This document shows positions 23,440-34,977 of a stretch of DNA of 64,000 bases, one piece after another; within the stretch, counting starts at the first letter, position 1; each line of letters starts with the position of its first letter. The notes below the pieces were generated by a model that was not told the origin of the DNA, ran no database searches, and saw only the letters and a program-made list of their open reading frames with translations. Source of the stretch: Pohlia nutans (taxonomy: Eukaryota > Streptophyta > Bryopsida > Bryales > Mniaceae); assembly GCA_022496805.1 (NCBI GenBank), contig CM040090.1:13200001-13264000 (forward strand), in the 5' to 3' direction. Position numbers and translations under genes: made by a program.

Positions 23440-24390
23440 TAACCCTCTTTCAACTAGCTAATGAGAAAGTGACACAAATGCCTTGAAACTCGAATCAACT
23501 AGACATCACGGACTATATAATCCGCAAAGGACGGCAATTTTGAACTAGTAATGGGACATAATGTATGACATAGAATTAACACTTTTTGAACTAAAATAGT
23601 ACAGTGGGGTGACACCGAAATTAGCCCCTTGTGCAATTCCAGGGATAGTGCACGCACTGCTGCAAACTTTGACACCCTCCCGAGCGCTGGAAAATTGTTA
23701 TTTATACATGAAATTTTAGACGCAAAATCATTGTTATGTTGAAAACATGTGGACCAAATTTCAAAGCTAGAAGATTGATACAAAAAAAGATATTTAAGAT
23801 TTACCAACAAAGGGTAGCTGTAAGAAATGTTTCACAACTGCCAACTTGGACACCCTCCCAAGGATTGAAGAATTTTTTTCTTCACATACGATTTTTGGAG
23901 TAGGAATGTCTTTATGTTGTTTACACATGTAGAAAAATTCAAGTCCAAAAGACCCACAAAAAAAATGATATTCCAAATCTACGAACAGGTGTAGTTGTGA
24001 GAAACAAAGTTGCTTCACAACTACGTTGGTAGATATAGAATAACTATTTTTGTGTGTATCTTTTGGCCTTGAAAATTTTCATACATGTGATCAAAAAATC
24101 ACTGCACTTATAGTATTACATTTCAACCCATCACAACAAGTTTCAGTCACAAATTGTCAATATCTTATTTGTAATTGAATTACAAAATATTTTTTATTTT
24201 TAAGTTTCGAATTTATACAAAATATTGGTGATAGCAATCGCAAATCTAACCATATGGATGGAATTTAAAATTTAAAATTTACAACTTTTATTCACACATC
24301 AAGTCCAAAATATCTCTCTTGGTTGCATTTTATAATGCATCTTTACAAAACTGCCAAATTTGGAGAGTAGTGAGGACGTTTAGGGGTTAA
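23440..24390. mobile_element. Probable TTAA/CCC element with internal duplication
   Basis: TTAACCCTC at the left (pairing tentative) and GTGAGGACGTTTAGGGG-TTAA at the right. The right 200 bp match the left part of 49104-49680 in inverse. Two direct units of about 180 bp (about 23648-23826 and 23827-24013) share ACACCCTCCC and GTTTCACAACT blocks. Confidence 0.5.
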
Positions 24391-24423
24391 TCTTGTATCT
24401 CATTCTACGCATGCACAAGGTTC

Positions 24424-24970
24424 TTAACCCTTTAGCGCATTGGCGTCTAGAATCTGGACGCCGGATGAATTTCAGCAGCTCGATTTCTGTAGGTACCGGA
24501 TGTTTTTCATCCATTTTTATTTTTTTTCATTCTTGTGCTAGTTGAATACCATTTGTACGGTATGGATCTTGCAAATAAGATAATGTGAATTTTTGAATAT
24601 TTACAAAAGTGATTAATGTCAAGTTTCAATCTTAGTTCAAAAAGAAAGACCTTAAATATGATTTTCCATAGTAAGTAGAATCAAATAATGGAAACCATAC
24701 CATCTCGTAGTGCATGTCATTCTAATTTCATTACAATATTTAAAAAAAAATTGTGTTAATTTTGGATTTTAAATTGAATTTCAAGAGAAAACCTTGCAAA
24801 ATTACTTTAAAAATATTAATAATAAATATGATGAATCCAACCGTACGGATGTTATCTACACATTGACATTTAAAACTTTGTTTTGTACATCAACTCCATT
24901 TCCGTTTTTCATCAACCATTTTATAACAAATCTTTGAAAACAGTGTTGAATCGGGACGTTAAAGGGTTAA
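24424..24970. mobile_element. TTAA/CCC element, 547 bp (GCGCA subfamily)
   Basis: TTAA-CCCTTTAGCGCATTGGCG ... GGGACGTTAAAGGG-TTAA. Inverted full-length relative at 36794-37342. Confidence 0.85.
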
Positions 24971-26454
24971 TACCTTGTTGGACCACACCCTTTATCATTG
25001 TAGCGGCACTGTAGAGATATTGCTGATAAATAATGCAACTCTCCAACCCTTTTTGCTTTGATAAGGTGAAGTTAGAGAAAGTTTTGTGTGATTCCTCCAA
25101 TTTCTTGTCAGATGCATGAAATTTTGAGGTGAACATCATTGTTGTTCAATAACGTTATGTGCTAGAGCACCTTTCATTTTTAACCCAACAATATATTTGT
25201 AATTTCATTTTTTTTTTCTCCCCATTTCATTATGAAACTTTAAAAAGAAAAGTATTTTCAATTGAAAGACTATGAATTTAGTCTTTTCATACAGAGACAT
25301 TTTTTGCAATGTGAAGGGCATTGCACCCATCAAAATTAAACTCTAGAGTGTACTCTTAAATAAGGTCCATTTTATTTTTCCTTCTCTTTCTTAGTTATTT
25401 ACAAAAAATTATGATTACAACTAAACATCATGACGGTCTTTACTCTAAAGTAATTTTATGCCGTTGAACATGATGGTGTATTTATTTTTTCAAAATTTAG
25501 TTGAGATTTAGAAATGTTTTATTTAACAAAAATTGGATAGGTGTCACCATTTTTTATAGTGTAAATTTTGTAACCTCTTTAGCTGCTATTGAGATATCAA
25601 CTTTGCATCACGGGGCGGCCACTTAGTGTGTAAGTTGGAACCTACGTGCGACAAGAGGGTATTTTATAGGGGGGTATTTAGTTAAATTTTTTGATTAATA
25701 TGTACTCTATTGTTAGATCTATTTCTAACACGTAGTAATATTTGATACCCTATAAATTTTATAATACCTCGTTGAAGTGAATTAGTGGACCCCTATTGCA
25801 GTTACAAAAAAAAATTCAGCTGAAAGTCTTAGTGATGAAAAAAAAACACACAAGTGACTTAGTGATGCTAGAAACACAAAAGCGTACGGTATGGAGTATT
25901 GACTACTGAAAATGAAGAACAAAACAAGTAACTAAAACAAGAGCTCAACACACAACTTCAGCACACAGTGACACAACAACGAGCACATACAACTTGTGGA
26001 AACACAGAACTGCAGCACACAACAACTTCACACACAACTTCAGCACACAAGTACTGCACACGCACAACTTCAACACACAACTTCAGCACACCATTGAGCT
26101 CAACAAAGTAATATCAAAACAACACATAGAGGATAGAGAAGCTCAACAAGGGTTGCTGAAGCAAAGAAGATACAAAAAACCTTAGCAAATCATTTAAAAA
26201 GCATGCAACTTTGTGTTCAGAAACACAAGATAGGAGCCAACAACAAAACTGTGAGTCATGTTCATAAAACGTGCAATGTTTGTGTTGTGTTCAAAAACAC
26301 AAGCTTCATGTGAAACATGCTAACAAAATATATCGGTATTCTAAAAATGCCGCATGTCTTAGGGAATGCGAGAGTTGATGGTTTCAGAATTGTCATAAAA
26401 CTCGAATAACTCCAATAACCCTAATGAGCATTTCAACTACAAAGACAGGGTTTA
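24971..26454. other. AT-rich intergenic with a CA-rich minisatellite
   Basis: No gene. About 25935-26098 repeats ACAACTTCAGCACACA-like units irregularly; the small ORF there is a product of the repeat. Confidence 0.4.
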
Positions 26455-26830
26455 TGGACAATCCAGCTACCAAGGATTAGGGTGGCCACCGTGAGTGTTT
26501 GGGGTAGACAACTCAATCTTCCGCTCAGCCTCCGTCTGGATCGCAGCCAACTCCAGTAGCTCCATGCGCGCCAGGTCTTTAGCCGTTACTGCCAGGGATG
26601 CGAGGGCCTTCCAGTTGCGCGTGTAGGACATGCGGACATACTCTACGCGGTTGATTCAGCGTAAATCCTCCTCCTGGCTATACCTAAGAAATCAAAGCAA
26701 ATAGACGAGGGACAACATGTGGAAATGGAAATACCCTAAGAAATCAAAGCAAACAGTTCCGTGAGAATACCTCACTGGAGTGATCCGGGGTTCTTCAGGC
26801 CATGACCGTAAGAGCTCTCAACCGCGCAAA
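26455..26830 (-). pseudogene. Unrecognised gene fragment with an in-frame stop
   Basis: On the minus strand a coding-like exon at about 26470-26685 reads YSQEEDLR-stop-INRVEYVRM.. then KALASLAVTAKDLARMELLELAA. It has an acceptor TTTCTTAG before it and helical, protein-like composition. The previous exon (about 26770-26815) ends TPVR at a GTATTC donor in matching phase. The TGA sits where CGA would be one transition away, as in a CpG-decayed codon. A 17-bp block, CTAAGAAATCAAAGCAA, is duplicated in the short intron and copies the acceptor. Family not recognised. Confidence 0.45.
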
Positions 26831-27461
26831 ACCAAGCCGGAACAACAGATCAAACAAACTCTACACATTCGCCAAGAAACCCTTCACGTTGAACCCCTGA
26901 CCCTAACCCACAACCAGCACACACGTAACAAAAGAACGAAGCCCAAAAAATGCAAGAAGGTGTAATCGGAAAAAGCAAGTGAGAGAAGGCCTCGTGAACA
27001 TTGCACCCGAAACCCTAAACCGATCTTCATCCATAGAACCATGGATGGAATACCGATCATTTTTCTTACATTACATGTTTTACATTAAACTTATTATTCA
27101 TCCAAGCAGTCACCTTATACACTACTCCCCTATAGCTTACGGATGTATCCTATTTCTATATAATAAAATTGTAAAATCTAGTATTTCCCATGGCCCTATT
27201 TTATTTATAAAGGTGTTTATGACCCTAAACCAATGCTATGTTAGAATGAAAACAAAGACAATTATTACCTACAATTAATATAATGGACCCTATTTTTTTT
27301 CGCACGTTGTTCCTACCGCGACGAGGAGTGGCCGCCCCGTGCTTTGCATAGAAAGACATAAATGCTCATATTTCCTACGTCTTCATCCAATAATGTTTTT
27401 CAATTAATTTTCTTATAAAAAATGAAAAAGAAAAAGAAAAAAGAAAAAGAAGACAAAGAAA

Positions 27462-27780
27462 TAGAAACTCCTCTTTTCCATCGAGGCCGGTGTGAATAAT
27501 TGAAGTGTTTGTTTGTAATGACAATGAGTTAATGCCCACAAGACAAAGGGCCATTGGTCAAAACCACTCTCTCCTCACGAAAATAGACACTTTAGTGACT
27601 AGTCATCATAACAAAAGTAACCAAAATCAAGTACATGGATAATTACAGGGTATAATTTGAATTTATTTTTGATGATGATTGCCAAGGCATAGGATTTGTG
27701 GTTAGTTGGTGAAAGACCTTGTGTTATAATTATGTGGTCCGGACTCAATTCCCATTAAGTCCGTTTGAGCAGTAAAAGCA
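27462..27780 (-). mobile_element. LINE-like 3' end, copy 4
   Basis: Same 3' region as the copies at 5575 and 58019, more diverged; tail end near 27462. The plus-strand T-arm-like block is decayed to GGACTCAATTCCC. Confidence 0.55.
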
Positions 27781-27807
27781 TGGCTACTCATGCCCTCCTA
27801 GAGTCTC

Positions 27808-28282
27808 TTAGAACATCGCCACCTATGCACCCAACTGTTGGCCTTTTGCAAATGTAGAGGACCTGCCCACTTTTTATCTTCCTACCGCATGGTCAGCAAG
27901 GGGCCTCTCTTTGAAGGCCTCTGTACAAATGAGTTTTGGCTTGTCAGACTCTAAAGTCTTGTATTTTCCTCTTGAGCTTGAAAGCCGGGCTATTTGTGAG
28001 AGGTAATCATCTTCATTAACTACGATAATCACAAAGTTTATTGTCGGTGGCGGGTCATACGGAGTCTTTTTATTTACTAGTACTAACAGTGGCCCACTCA
28101 CATGCATGTATGGGGCTCCTATTTGCCATGGACTTCCTGATTTTGTTCCCATGTCAAGTTCTGAATCCCAATGATAATCCACGGTGAGCCTGAATAATTT
28201 CCAAGGCCACATGAACTGCTACATGACCCTTTTAATTATTTTCCAAGGCCACATTCGGAAGGCATGGGTGGCCATGCTCTTA
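27808..28282. mobile_element. TTA-flanked element carrying a 112-codon ORF
   Basis: Left end TTA-GAACATCGCCACCTATGC, right end GGCATGGGTGGCCATGCTC-TTA, the same termini as 6932-7249. Nearly all the interior is a minus-strand ORF (27874-28212) with a normal, non-repetitive protein composition and no recognised domain. This looks like a gene fragment captured by a Tourist/PIF-type element. TTA duplications support that class. Confidence 0.55.
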
Positions 28283-28770
28283 CACTCAAAAACTAACAAA
28301 AAGTGCCAAGGGCCCTTCAGAAATGCCTCTTGACTCTTAATCGTAGCGTGTCAAGAAATGACCCTTCAAATCTCTGTTTAGTTGACTATATCACGACATT
28401 CTACTTGTGATTGGCCCATTGACTATTTGATGTGCACTTTTGATGTGTGAGGGGCGTGCAAGGGTGGGGGAGTGTAAGTGCAAGACCTCTTCAAATGTAG
28501 ATGAATATTTTCAGCGAGTCAGCTCTTAGCGTGCATGGGTGTGAATGTTGTAATGAGATATATATATACTGATCTTGGATGTGGTGTGAATGTGCATGGG
28601 TGTGAATGTTGTAATGATATATATATATATATATATATATGTACTGATCTTGGATGCGGTGTGAATGTTCTAATGAGATATGTATATACAGTACTGATCT
28701 TGGATGTGGACTTTGCTGTGGACTTTGCTGCACAATGAGCACGTGCCGGGCATGCTCTTACTCCTACAGC
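28283..28770. repeat. Tourist-like fragment plus 75-bp tandem repeats with (TA)n
   Basis: About 28300-28545 is an inverted copy of the 6932-7249 element. From 28525 to 28735 come three repeats of about 75 bp containing GTGTGAATGTTGTAATGA, a (TA)n run of variable length and TACTGATCTTGGATG. A related terminus GGGCATGCTCTTA closes the region at about 28758-28770. Confidence 0.6.
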
Positions 28771-29040
28771 TGGAACTGATGAGAGGCCATGAAAGTCAGC
28801 TGGGATTCTTACAAGCCTCCTGTCGACTCTTTTAGGCAGCTGGCTCCGATTCTCTTCGCCGGTGGTTTCTCACCGTTGATGTACATTTTCTTCGCAACGA
28901 AATGTCCAGCTAAAAGTGCATGCCGCTGGCAAAAATCTCCACGAGCCTGCGGAGGAAAAAAATGTGCCGGCGAATTAACGATCCACCGTGCCCAACAGCT
29001 GCGTTGACTGTCCCCGTGAGCACATACAAGCTCCTTGCAC

Positions 29041-29330
29041 CAGGGTCTCATATGCGATTCCCTGTGTGATTTCCCTGCGAGTCTCACTGAGGGTCTCATA
29101 TGCGATTCCCTGTTTGATTTCCCTACGAGTCTCACTTTTCCCACTGAGTCACATGCCATTCCCTGTGTGATTTCCCTGCGAGTCTCACTTTTCCCACTGA
29201 GTCTTAAAGCTGCTTATTCAGTAGTTTAATGTTGACTCACCTGCTTGTAAAAGGAAAGTTTAACAAGTGTCAACTCTTGAGGCTCGGTGGGAAAAGTGAG
29301 ACTTAAAGGGAAACACACACGGGGAAACCA
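29041..29330. repeat. Short tandem repeats upstream of the kinase
   Basis: Three imperfect copies, about 50-60 bp each, of a unit containing GCGATTCCCTGTGTGATTTC and a following TCTCACTTTTCCCACTGAG segment (29041-29205). A partly inverted relative lies at 29284-29310. They occupy the likely promoter of the intronless kinase, about 130-390 bp before its ATG. No known function. Confidence 0.6.
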
Positions 29331-29432
29331 TTATGAGCTCCCTGTGTTGTGAGGATGTGGGCAGCTCTCGTTCTACAGTCGATCCATTTCCAAGCCGATT
29401 GAGCTCGATCGATCAGGTGCAATCATTTCGGG

Positions 29433-30731
29433 ATGGCAGACGAAGCGGATGCAGCATCCGCCGCCACAGGACGCGATGACCAAGTAGTCGGTGACGCACT
29501 CGACGATGAGCTATCGGAATTGTATGCAACATCGGCGCAGGCCAATTGCAAGAGCTCGACGGATGAGTACGTGACTGCTCGGAGGCGGCGACTGGAGCAG
29601 CTGCGCAGCGAGTGCGGGAGCGACGCGGACTTCGAGACGGCCAAGTCGCGGGAGCACTGGACGCTGGTGGGCGAGCCAGCAGCTCCGTCGGAACTGACGG
29701 CCAAGTCGCGGGAGCACTGGACGGTGCTGGGTGAGCCTCCCTCGGAGCTCGATCTCGTGTACGTCGCCAACCGCCGACACTTCCAGAGCCTCATCGAGCA
29801 AGACCGCCAACACGGCCTGTGCCTCCTCGAGCAAACCGCCTTTGACTCAAACTTGGTTCGCCGGTATTTGAAACCTTCCTTTTTCGTGGAGTACGGCGAT
29901 GGCGAGCTCGTGGTGGGGGACAAGATCGGCGAGGGAGGCCAAGCTGAGATTTTCAAAGCCACCATTCATGGCCAGGACAAGTACGTGCTCAAGGTCTTCA
30001 AGCCCAACTTCTCTCTCGCCGACCTCGAACGCCACTGGACTGTCCGAGCCCGCCTCAGCCTCTACCGGGAAGCACACTGGCTATATGCTCATTGCTGTGT
30101 GATTGAGAGCGGTACCTTATTGAACGATGGCAGGTTTGCGTTCGTGATGAAAAGATACTGGGGTGACTTACGCAAACTCATCGACCAAAACATTCTGGCC
30201 AACAACGGACTTGGTCCACCGTTTCCACCTTCTCAATCCCTGCAAATCATGTTTATGATTGCTCTAGGGATGACGCGCTTACACGATGAGGGCATTCTGC
30301 ACAGGGATCTTAAAGCTTCAAACGTTCTTGTTAAACGCATAGAAGGATTCTCACACGATGAATACGTTATAGCAGATTTTGAAAGCTCGGGCGGAGCGCA
30401 AGGAACAAGGTTTTGGCGCGCTCCGGAAGTGTTGCTAGCCGTGAAGGACAGAGTCACAGATCCTAACGTATGGAAAACTATATGGTCGGAGAAAGCGGAT
30501 GTGTATAGTTTTGCAATGACTTCTTATGAAGTTTTGACGGGTCGCATCCCTTTTGGAGACCTTATGAGTAGTGAGTATGATGTTGTTCTCAGAGGTGAAA
30601 GACCACTGTTGCCAGATTATGTGGATCCTAGGATACAAGAGTTGCTCAAACAATGCTGGCACTCGAATCTTTCGAAAAGGCCCACTTTTCATGAGATATG
30701 GGCCAAATTCTTGCAATTTAGATTAGTTTAA
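29433..30731 (+). CDS. Intronless protein kinase with DFE in place of DFG
   Basis: 432-aa protein kinase in one exon. Gly-rich loop GEGGQAEIF (166-174), ATP-anchoring Lys187 in VLK, catalytic loop HRDLKASN (290-297), metal loop changed from DFG to DFE (315-317), APE motif (330-332), and the subdomain IX-type segment EKADVYSF (353-360). Overall it resembles plant tyrosine-kinase-like kinases. The N-terminal 150 residues are acidic and unrecognised. They contain a direct repeat, TAKSREHWT.. at 69-82 and 89-102, encoded by a 60-bp tandem duplication. GC content and codon use are much GC-richer than the flanks. No signal peptide or membrane segment, so probably cytosolic. The substrate is unknown. 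Only Gly is altered in DFG, so activity is possible but reduced or altered metal handling should be considered. Confidence 0.9.
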   Translation: MADEADAASAATGRDDQVVGDALDDELSELYATSAQANCKSSTDEYVTARRRRLEQLRSECGSDADFETAKSREHWTLVGEPAAPSELTAKSREHWTVLGEPPSELDLVYVANRRHFQSLIEQDRQHGLCLLEQTAFDSNLVRRYLKPSFFVEYGDGELVVGDKIGEGGQAEIFKATIHGQDKYVLKVFKPNFSLADLERHWTVRARLSLYREAHWLYAHCCVIESGTLLNDGRFAFVMKRYWGDLRKLIDQNILANNGLGPPFPPSQSLQIMFMIALGMTRLHDEGILHRDLKASNVLVKRIEGFSHDEYVIADFESSGGAQGTRFWRAPEVLLAVKDRVTDPNVWKTIWSEKADVYSFAMTSYEVLTGRIPFGDLMSSEYDVVLRGERPLLPDYVDPRIQELLKQCWHSNLSKRPTFHEIWAKFLQFRLV

Positions 30732-31278
30732 AAGTCTTTTGAGTTATCTCTATTACATGTAAAATTTTGGCATCTATGAGGTGTGACATTTTGATTACTA
30801 GGTTGAACGAAATTTAGGAATATAATTATAAAAAAAACCAAATGGTTAACATGGGGTTGCAACTTCTATTTAGGTCCAAGAATTTGTGCATGACGAGAAA
30901 CTTGCTAGCTACGTAAATGCAATGTAAGTGGGAAATCAATATACGCATTTTTGAATCCTCTTTATTGTTGCTTGTGCCTTCTATAGAATACAATTTTAAG
31001 GGTTCACTTGAACCCTACCGCTACAACACAAACCAAGTAGACTGTCAGTAAGACAACAAAACTAGAAGTCACTCTTTTCGATGAAATGCTAGATTTTCTC
31101 ATCTCTTTGTAATTAATTCACTCTTACTCCCTTCGCATCACACGCTCCATGAGTGTTTGTCATTTTCCCTTTGATGGTTACCTTTGAGTTCCATATTTGA
31201 GGTAACTGACAAATTCGAGTCTCACAACTTGGAAGAGTTAGTGATGAGTATGAGATCACCAAATGCAAGAAAAATCAT

Positions 31279-34200
31279 TCATACAACCCAAAAACTGAGC
31301 AACATTCGCCGAGGCCGGCGGAGGAGACTTTCAACCTCCACAGCTTCCTCTTCCTCCACTACATACCCTAGGCTATGATACAACGCCAACGCACTGACAT
31401 TGTCTGCCTCGACGTGCACAAACAGGATTCGAAGCTCCATCTGCTTCGCTACCTGCACTTGCATCACAAACAATTCTATTCCATCACAATCCACCAAGCT
31501 GATCATTGATTGCAAATCAGGGCCGCTTCACACTATGGCCGAAGGTCGAGAGGCCGTCGATTACCACCAATCAAATTGCAAGAAACCATGGGTTCAGCCT
31601 CTCGACCCTTCACACTAGAGGCCAAAGTCCAAAGGCCGTGGACCTCCAAAATGCTTACATGGCAACACTTTTTGACCAAGGTGACAGCCTCTCAAGAGGA
31701 AGTTTGGGTCCGACGAGAATGGAAACCCAAACTGTGGTCGAGAGGCTGTCGATTTCTATTTATAAAAAATGAAAACTATAATTTACTGCCTATTTTTAGT
31801 AGATTTCTTTGGACTCTCAACAAAGTTTGGACTCTCGCCTCTCGACTTGGACGGCCATAGTATGAAGCGGCCCTTAGAAACTACAACATCAGAGTCCCTC
31901 GTAGCTCTCACTTTGAGTCCCATTTTCACGTACCTTGAGAGCTGCCACCATTAGAGCCTTTGCAACCCCCATCCTGCGAGCCTCTTTGATGACACACACG
32001 TTGAAAATGTACGCTTGCTCCAGCGTGTTTTCTTGCTCCACAGAAAAATATTCTTTCTTGCCTTTCTTGCCCTTGTGGACCTGTACCGCAAGAAGAAAAC
32101 ACAAAAACTCTCTGAAACTCTCATCATCTGCACAATAGTCCTGATTCCATGTCATTTGACACGGAACAACGCCTGAGTATGGAATTCCTGAAGGGCTAGA
32201 ATTGACAATTCCAACCAAATTGGGTGAACTCACAACACATGGTTTCCATTAATGAGAAATGCACAGATCATTTTACGAATAAACAACTGGGATCAAATTC
32301 ATTTAGAACATATTGAAGCCTATTGTCACTAGTAGCATCAATGAGCTCAACCTTACATTACAAAACGGGATTTGTTACAGTTTCAAGCCCTGTGTGAAGA
32401 AACTTGTTATCAGTGCCCAAATTAGGGTTGGAACTGCTCGCCAGCTTGAAAACCCACCTGCTTCTTCAAATGCTGGGCTTGATGGGCCAGAGCAAAGAGC
32501 TGGAAGGTGACAAGGTTAACATCTGCAGTGGCCTTGATTCCTGTTCCATCCTTCCAGTCATCCCAGCCCCTTCTCAACATTCCCTCTTCGTGTCAACAAA
32601 GGTACCAGTATGTATGTATGTATGACTTTTTACAAACATGAGAATACTAGAAGGTCAAGTGCCTTACTTGGATGTCAAGAGTGCCGATTGCCACTAGTGG
32701 CTCCGTGCCATTCGTGTCCACAGCAGCAACAATTGGAGGTGCCAAATGCAATGGCCCCCCTCCTGGGAAGCTCAATGATTCAAACGTAGATCGGTGACAA
32801 ACTGCCAACAAACACTTCACTTGCATACCCAACGCTTCAAACTTGCTCTCCTGCAACCGTTAAGATTTTGGAGGTTGAGTACTGCCATTCCTCTTAAATC
32901 TTAAAACACAGAACAGAGTCCCTCACTAGGCTGCGGCAGATTACATTTTCATAAAACCCTAATTCTGCTAAAACCCTAATTCTGTCAGGAAGAGCTTGAA
33001 CCAAAACTTCCCACAGATCCTCGAAGAATTACGTTATCAAATGAGGCGTAGTCACTGACTACGATACTTCAATTCAGCTCGAGTCGACCTAAAGTTGACA
33101 GAGACCCTTGTTGGTCAGCAGACATGTTATCCTGATTCCGGTGCCATTTGTTTGGGTACATTTAGCTCGACGCGACCTAAATTGCGATGATAGGAGCCGC
33201 TCCATTCCTAAATGAGTCTGCAGTGCAGACAATTTAGATCGACTCAACCTAAACTGCACTGGCCATTAATTGATCTTCCGTAGACATACTTACCCGTGAG
33301 TTATATCACTAACTCTGATACTGCAATTCAGCTCGTGTCGACCTAAACTATAATTTTGCACATACATACCCTATGGAGTTCCGATTTGACTCTGACTCCG
33401 ATTGTGCAATTCAGCTCGTGTCGACCTAAACTATAATTTTGCACATACATACCCTATGGAGTTCCGATTTGACTCTGACTCCGATTGTGCAATTCAGCTC
33501 GTGTCGACCTAAACTATAATTTTGCACATACATACCCTATGGAGTTCCGATTTGACTCTGATTCCGATACTGCAATTCAGCTCGTGTCGACCTAAACTGT
33601 AGAGTTGCACACACATACCCTATGGAGTTCCGATTTGACTCTGGTTTTGAGCAGATCGTTGACAAGAAAGTCATTGGCCACACGGGCCTTGACGGCGTCC
33701 ATGCCTTGCAGCGTGACGTCGGCTTGCGGATACGAGTAGAACAGTTGGGCCCTGAGAGTGGCCGCTGCCTGAAGCTCCGCCTGCGTGGACGCCGCCATCA
33801 CCCACACGCTCTTGTCACTCAGATTGGCCTCCACGTACCGCGTCTTGGCCGGCGACAACAGAGGTCGCCTGCTGGTCACCCATGCTGATCCTGCTTTTGC
33901 TTTTGATGCTGCGCTTTCCTCGTCTTGCCCCTGCGAACACTCCCATTGCCACTTCCTCCTCCTGGAAAAACAACCACCACTCGCTCACCTTCCATGATAC
34001 TCCCTCCGTCCCAAAGTTATTGTCCAACTTGTTTGCTTGGTATTTCTTTGAGCCAATTTCATTGATCATATTGTAAGAAACATGATTAAAAAAGGTTCCA
34101 AATTATGTCACTAGAATGCATTGAAGAACATTGCATGTGTTCATTGCAACCTAAATAACATTAGCCACAGGGAAGTATTTTTTTGGCCTACTTAAAAAAG

Positions 34201-34977
34201 CACTTTCAAACATGACAATAATTTTGGGACGGAGGGAGTACATCAGTTGTGGATGTCACATTAGACTATTGGTGTTCTCTATATACCAATGCAGGATTTC
34301 GAAGCGCACATAACATTCTTCAGCAGCTGCCTTTAAAACGTTTGCAAACAGAATCGGGATTCTTTTTTAGCACCGTCAACACAAAGAAGACTGTCTGCTT
34401 TTCTTTCTGTTTATTTTTTTATTTCTTTTCCTATCTACAATGGAGAAAGGGGAGTTCTCGTGAACAAGAATGTTAGAAGGAGGAGAATTACAACCCCACT
34501 TATAGTAACCCCTAATTTTGATTTCGAAACTATGAAATTCACAAATGCACCCTCAGGGTTGCGAATTCTAGCACTTTGACTGTTGTGATTCTTTTGAGAA
34601 TTTGCAATTCTAGGGTAGGAGAAACACAAACATGCCCTTTTAAGATGGGTTTTAATACAGTTGGGTTTTGCAGATTAGAGAAAGTTTGAATTTCATCAAT
34701 TTGCAAGGAAACACCGACTTCACCGCCCAACTTGCAAATTCAACATTACCTTGATTGCATTAGCCAGTCTCCTGCCATACCAGAATGTATGAATTTGAAA
34801 AAAAAAAAAAAAGGGAATGGGCGCCTACCATAGCCTGTGCTCCAATTTCAAATCCCCAAAGCTCGGGCCCTGGCTCTGGAGCTTCACGCCTCGTGGCCTC
34901 CGCTGCTGCCCAAGCGCAGAACAGAAACTGGGAATGAGGAGGCCCTGTGAGAGCGCCGAATAATAATAATACCCCAT
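31279..34977 (-). CDS. GNAT-family N-acetyltransferase, probably plastid
   Basis: Five exons in continuous phase: 34977-34829, 33961-33619, 32850-32668, 32080-31934, 31452-31279; 331 aa. It uses acetyl-CoA to acetylate an amine; the substrate is not readable. It matches the plant GNAT subgroup with an N-terminal ELxAAAxLRAxxF element (exon 2), VAIGTLDI strand (exon 3), AYIFNVCV strand plus acetyl-CoA loop RRMGVA (260-265, exon 4), then FVHVEADNVSALALYHSLGY and a closing RRPRRMLL (exon 5). The first about 50 residues (MGYYYYSAL..., no acidic residue before position 42) look like a transit peptide. The first intron carries a Stowaway element and the last a CAGGG-ended element. The 5' splice site of intron 2 lies in an 83-bp tandem array. 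A broken paralogue lies at 21336-22475. Confidence 0.85.
31518..31875. mobile_element. CAGGG-ended (hAT-like) element in GNAT intron 4
   Basis: Termini CAGGGCCGCTTCACACTATG and the near-complement CATAGTATGAAGCGGCCCTT, about 358 bp, with internal GTCGAGAGGC repeats. The paralogous pseudogene has the uninterrupted sequence at about 22090-22105. The CAGGG start suggests hAT, but a clean 8-bp target duplication is not visible. Confidence 0.7.
33060..33640. repeat. 83-bp tandem array covering the exon 2 splice donor
   Basis: The block CTATGGAGTTCCGATTTGAC recurs at 33371, 33454, 33537 and 33620, exactly 83 bp apart. The fourth copy is the genuine end of GNAT exon 2. The companion block CAGCTCGTGTCGACCTAAAC continues with decay to about 33076. 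Read on the minus strand, each near-identical unit repeats the last roughly 25 nt of the exon plus a GTATGT donor. Confidence 0.85.
33998..34240. mobile_element. Stowaway-type MITE in GNAT intron 1
   Basis: TA-flanked, 243 bp, with termini CTCCCTCCGTCCCAAAGTTA and its complement ending GGGACGGAGGGAG, which is the classic Stowaway (Tc1/mariner-derived) terminus. No ORF. The left boundary is 37 bp from the GNAT exon 2 acceptor. Confidence 0.9.

Noticed and set aside
26979..27278. 99-codon plus ORF (hydrophobic)
   Set aside because: AT-rich translation without motif, splice context or repeat support; too weak to annotate.
33289..33640. CRISPR-like array from regular 83-bp repeats
   Set aside because: Units are contiguous, spacers are absent and the genome is eukaryotic; it is a tandem duplication of an exon-intron junction.
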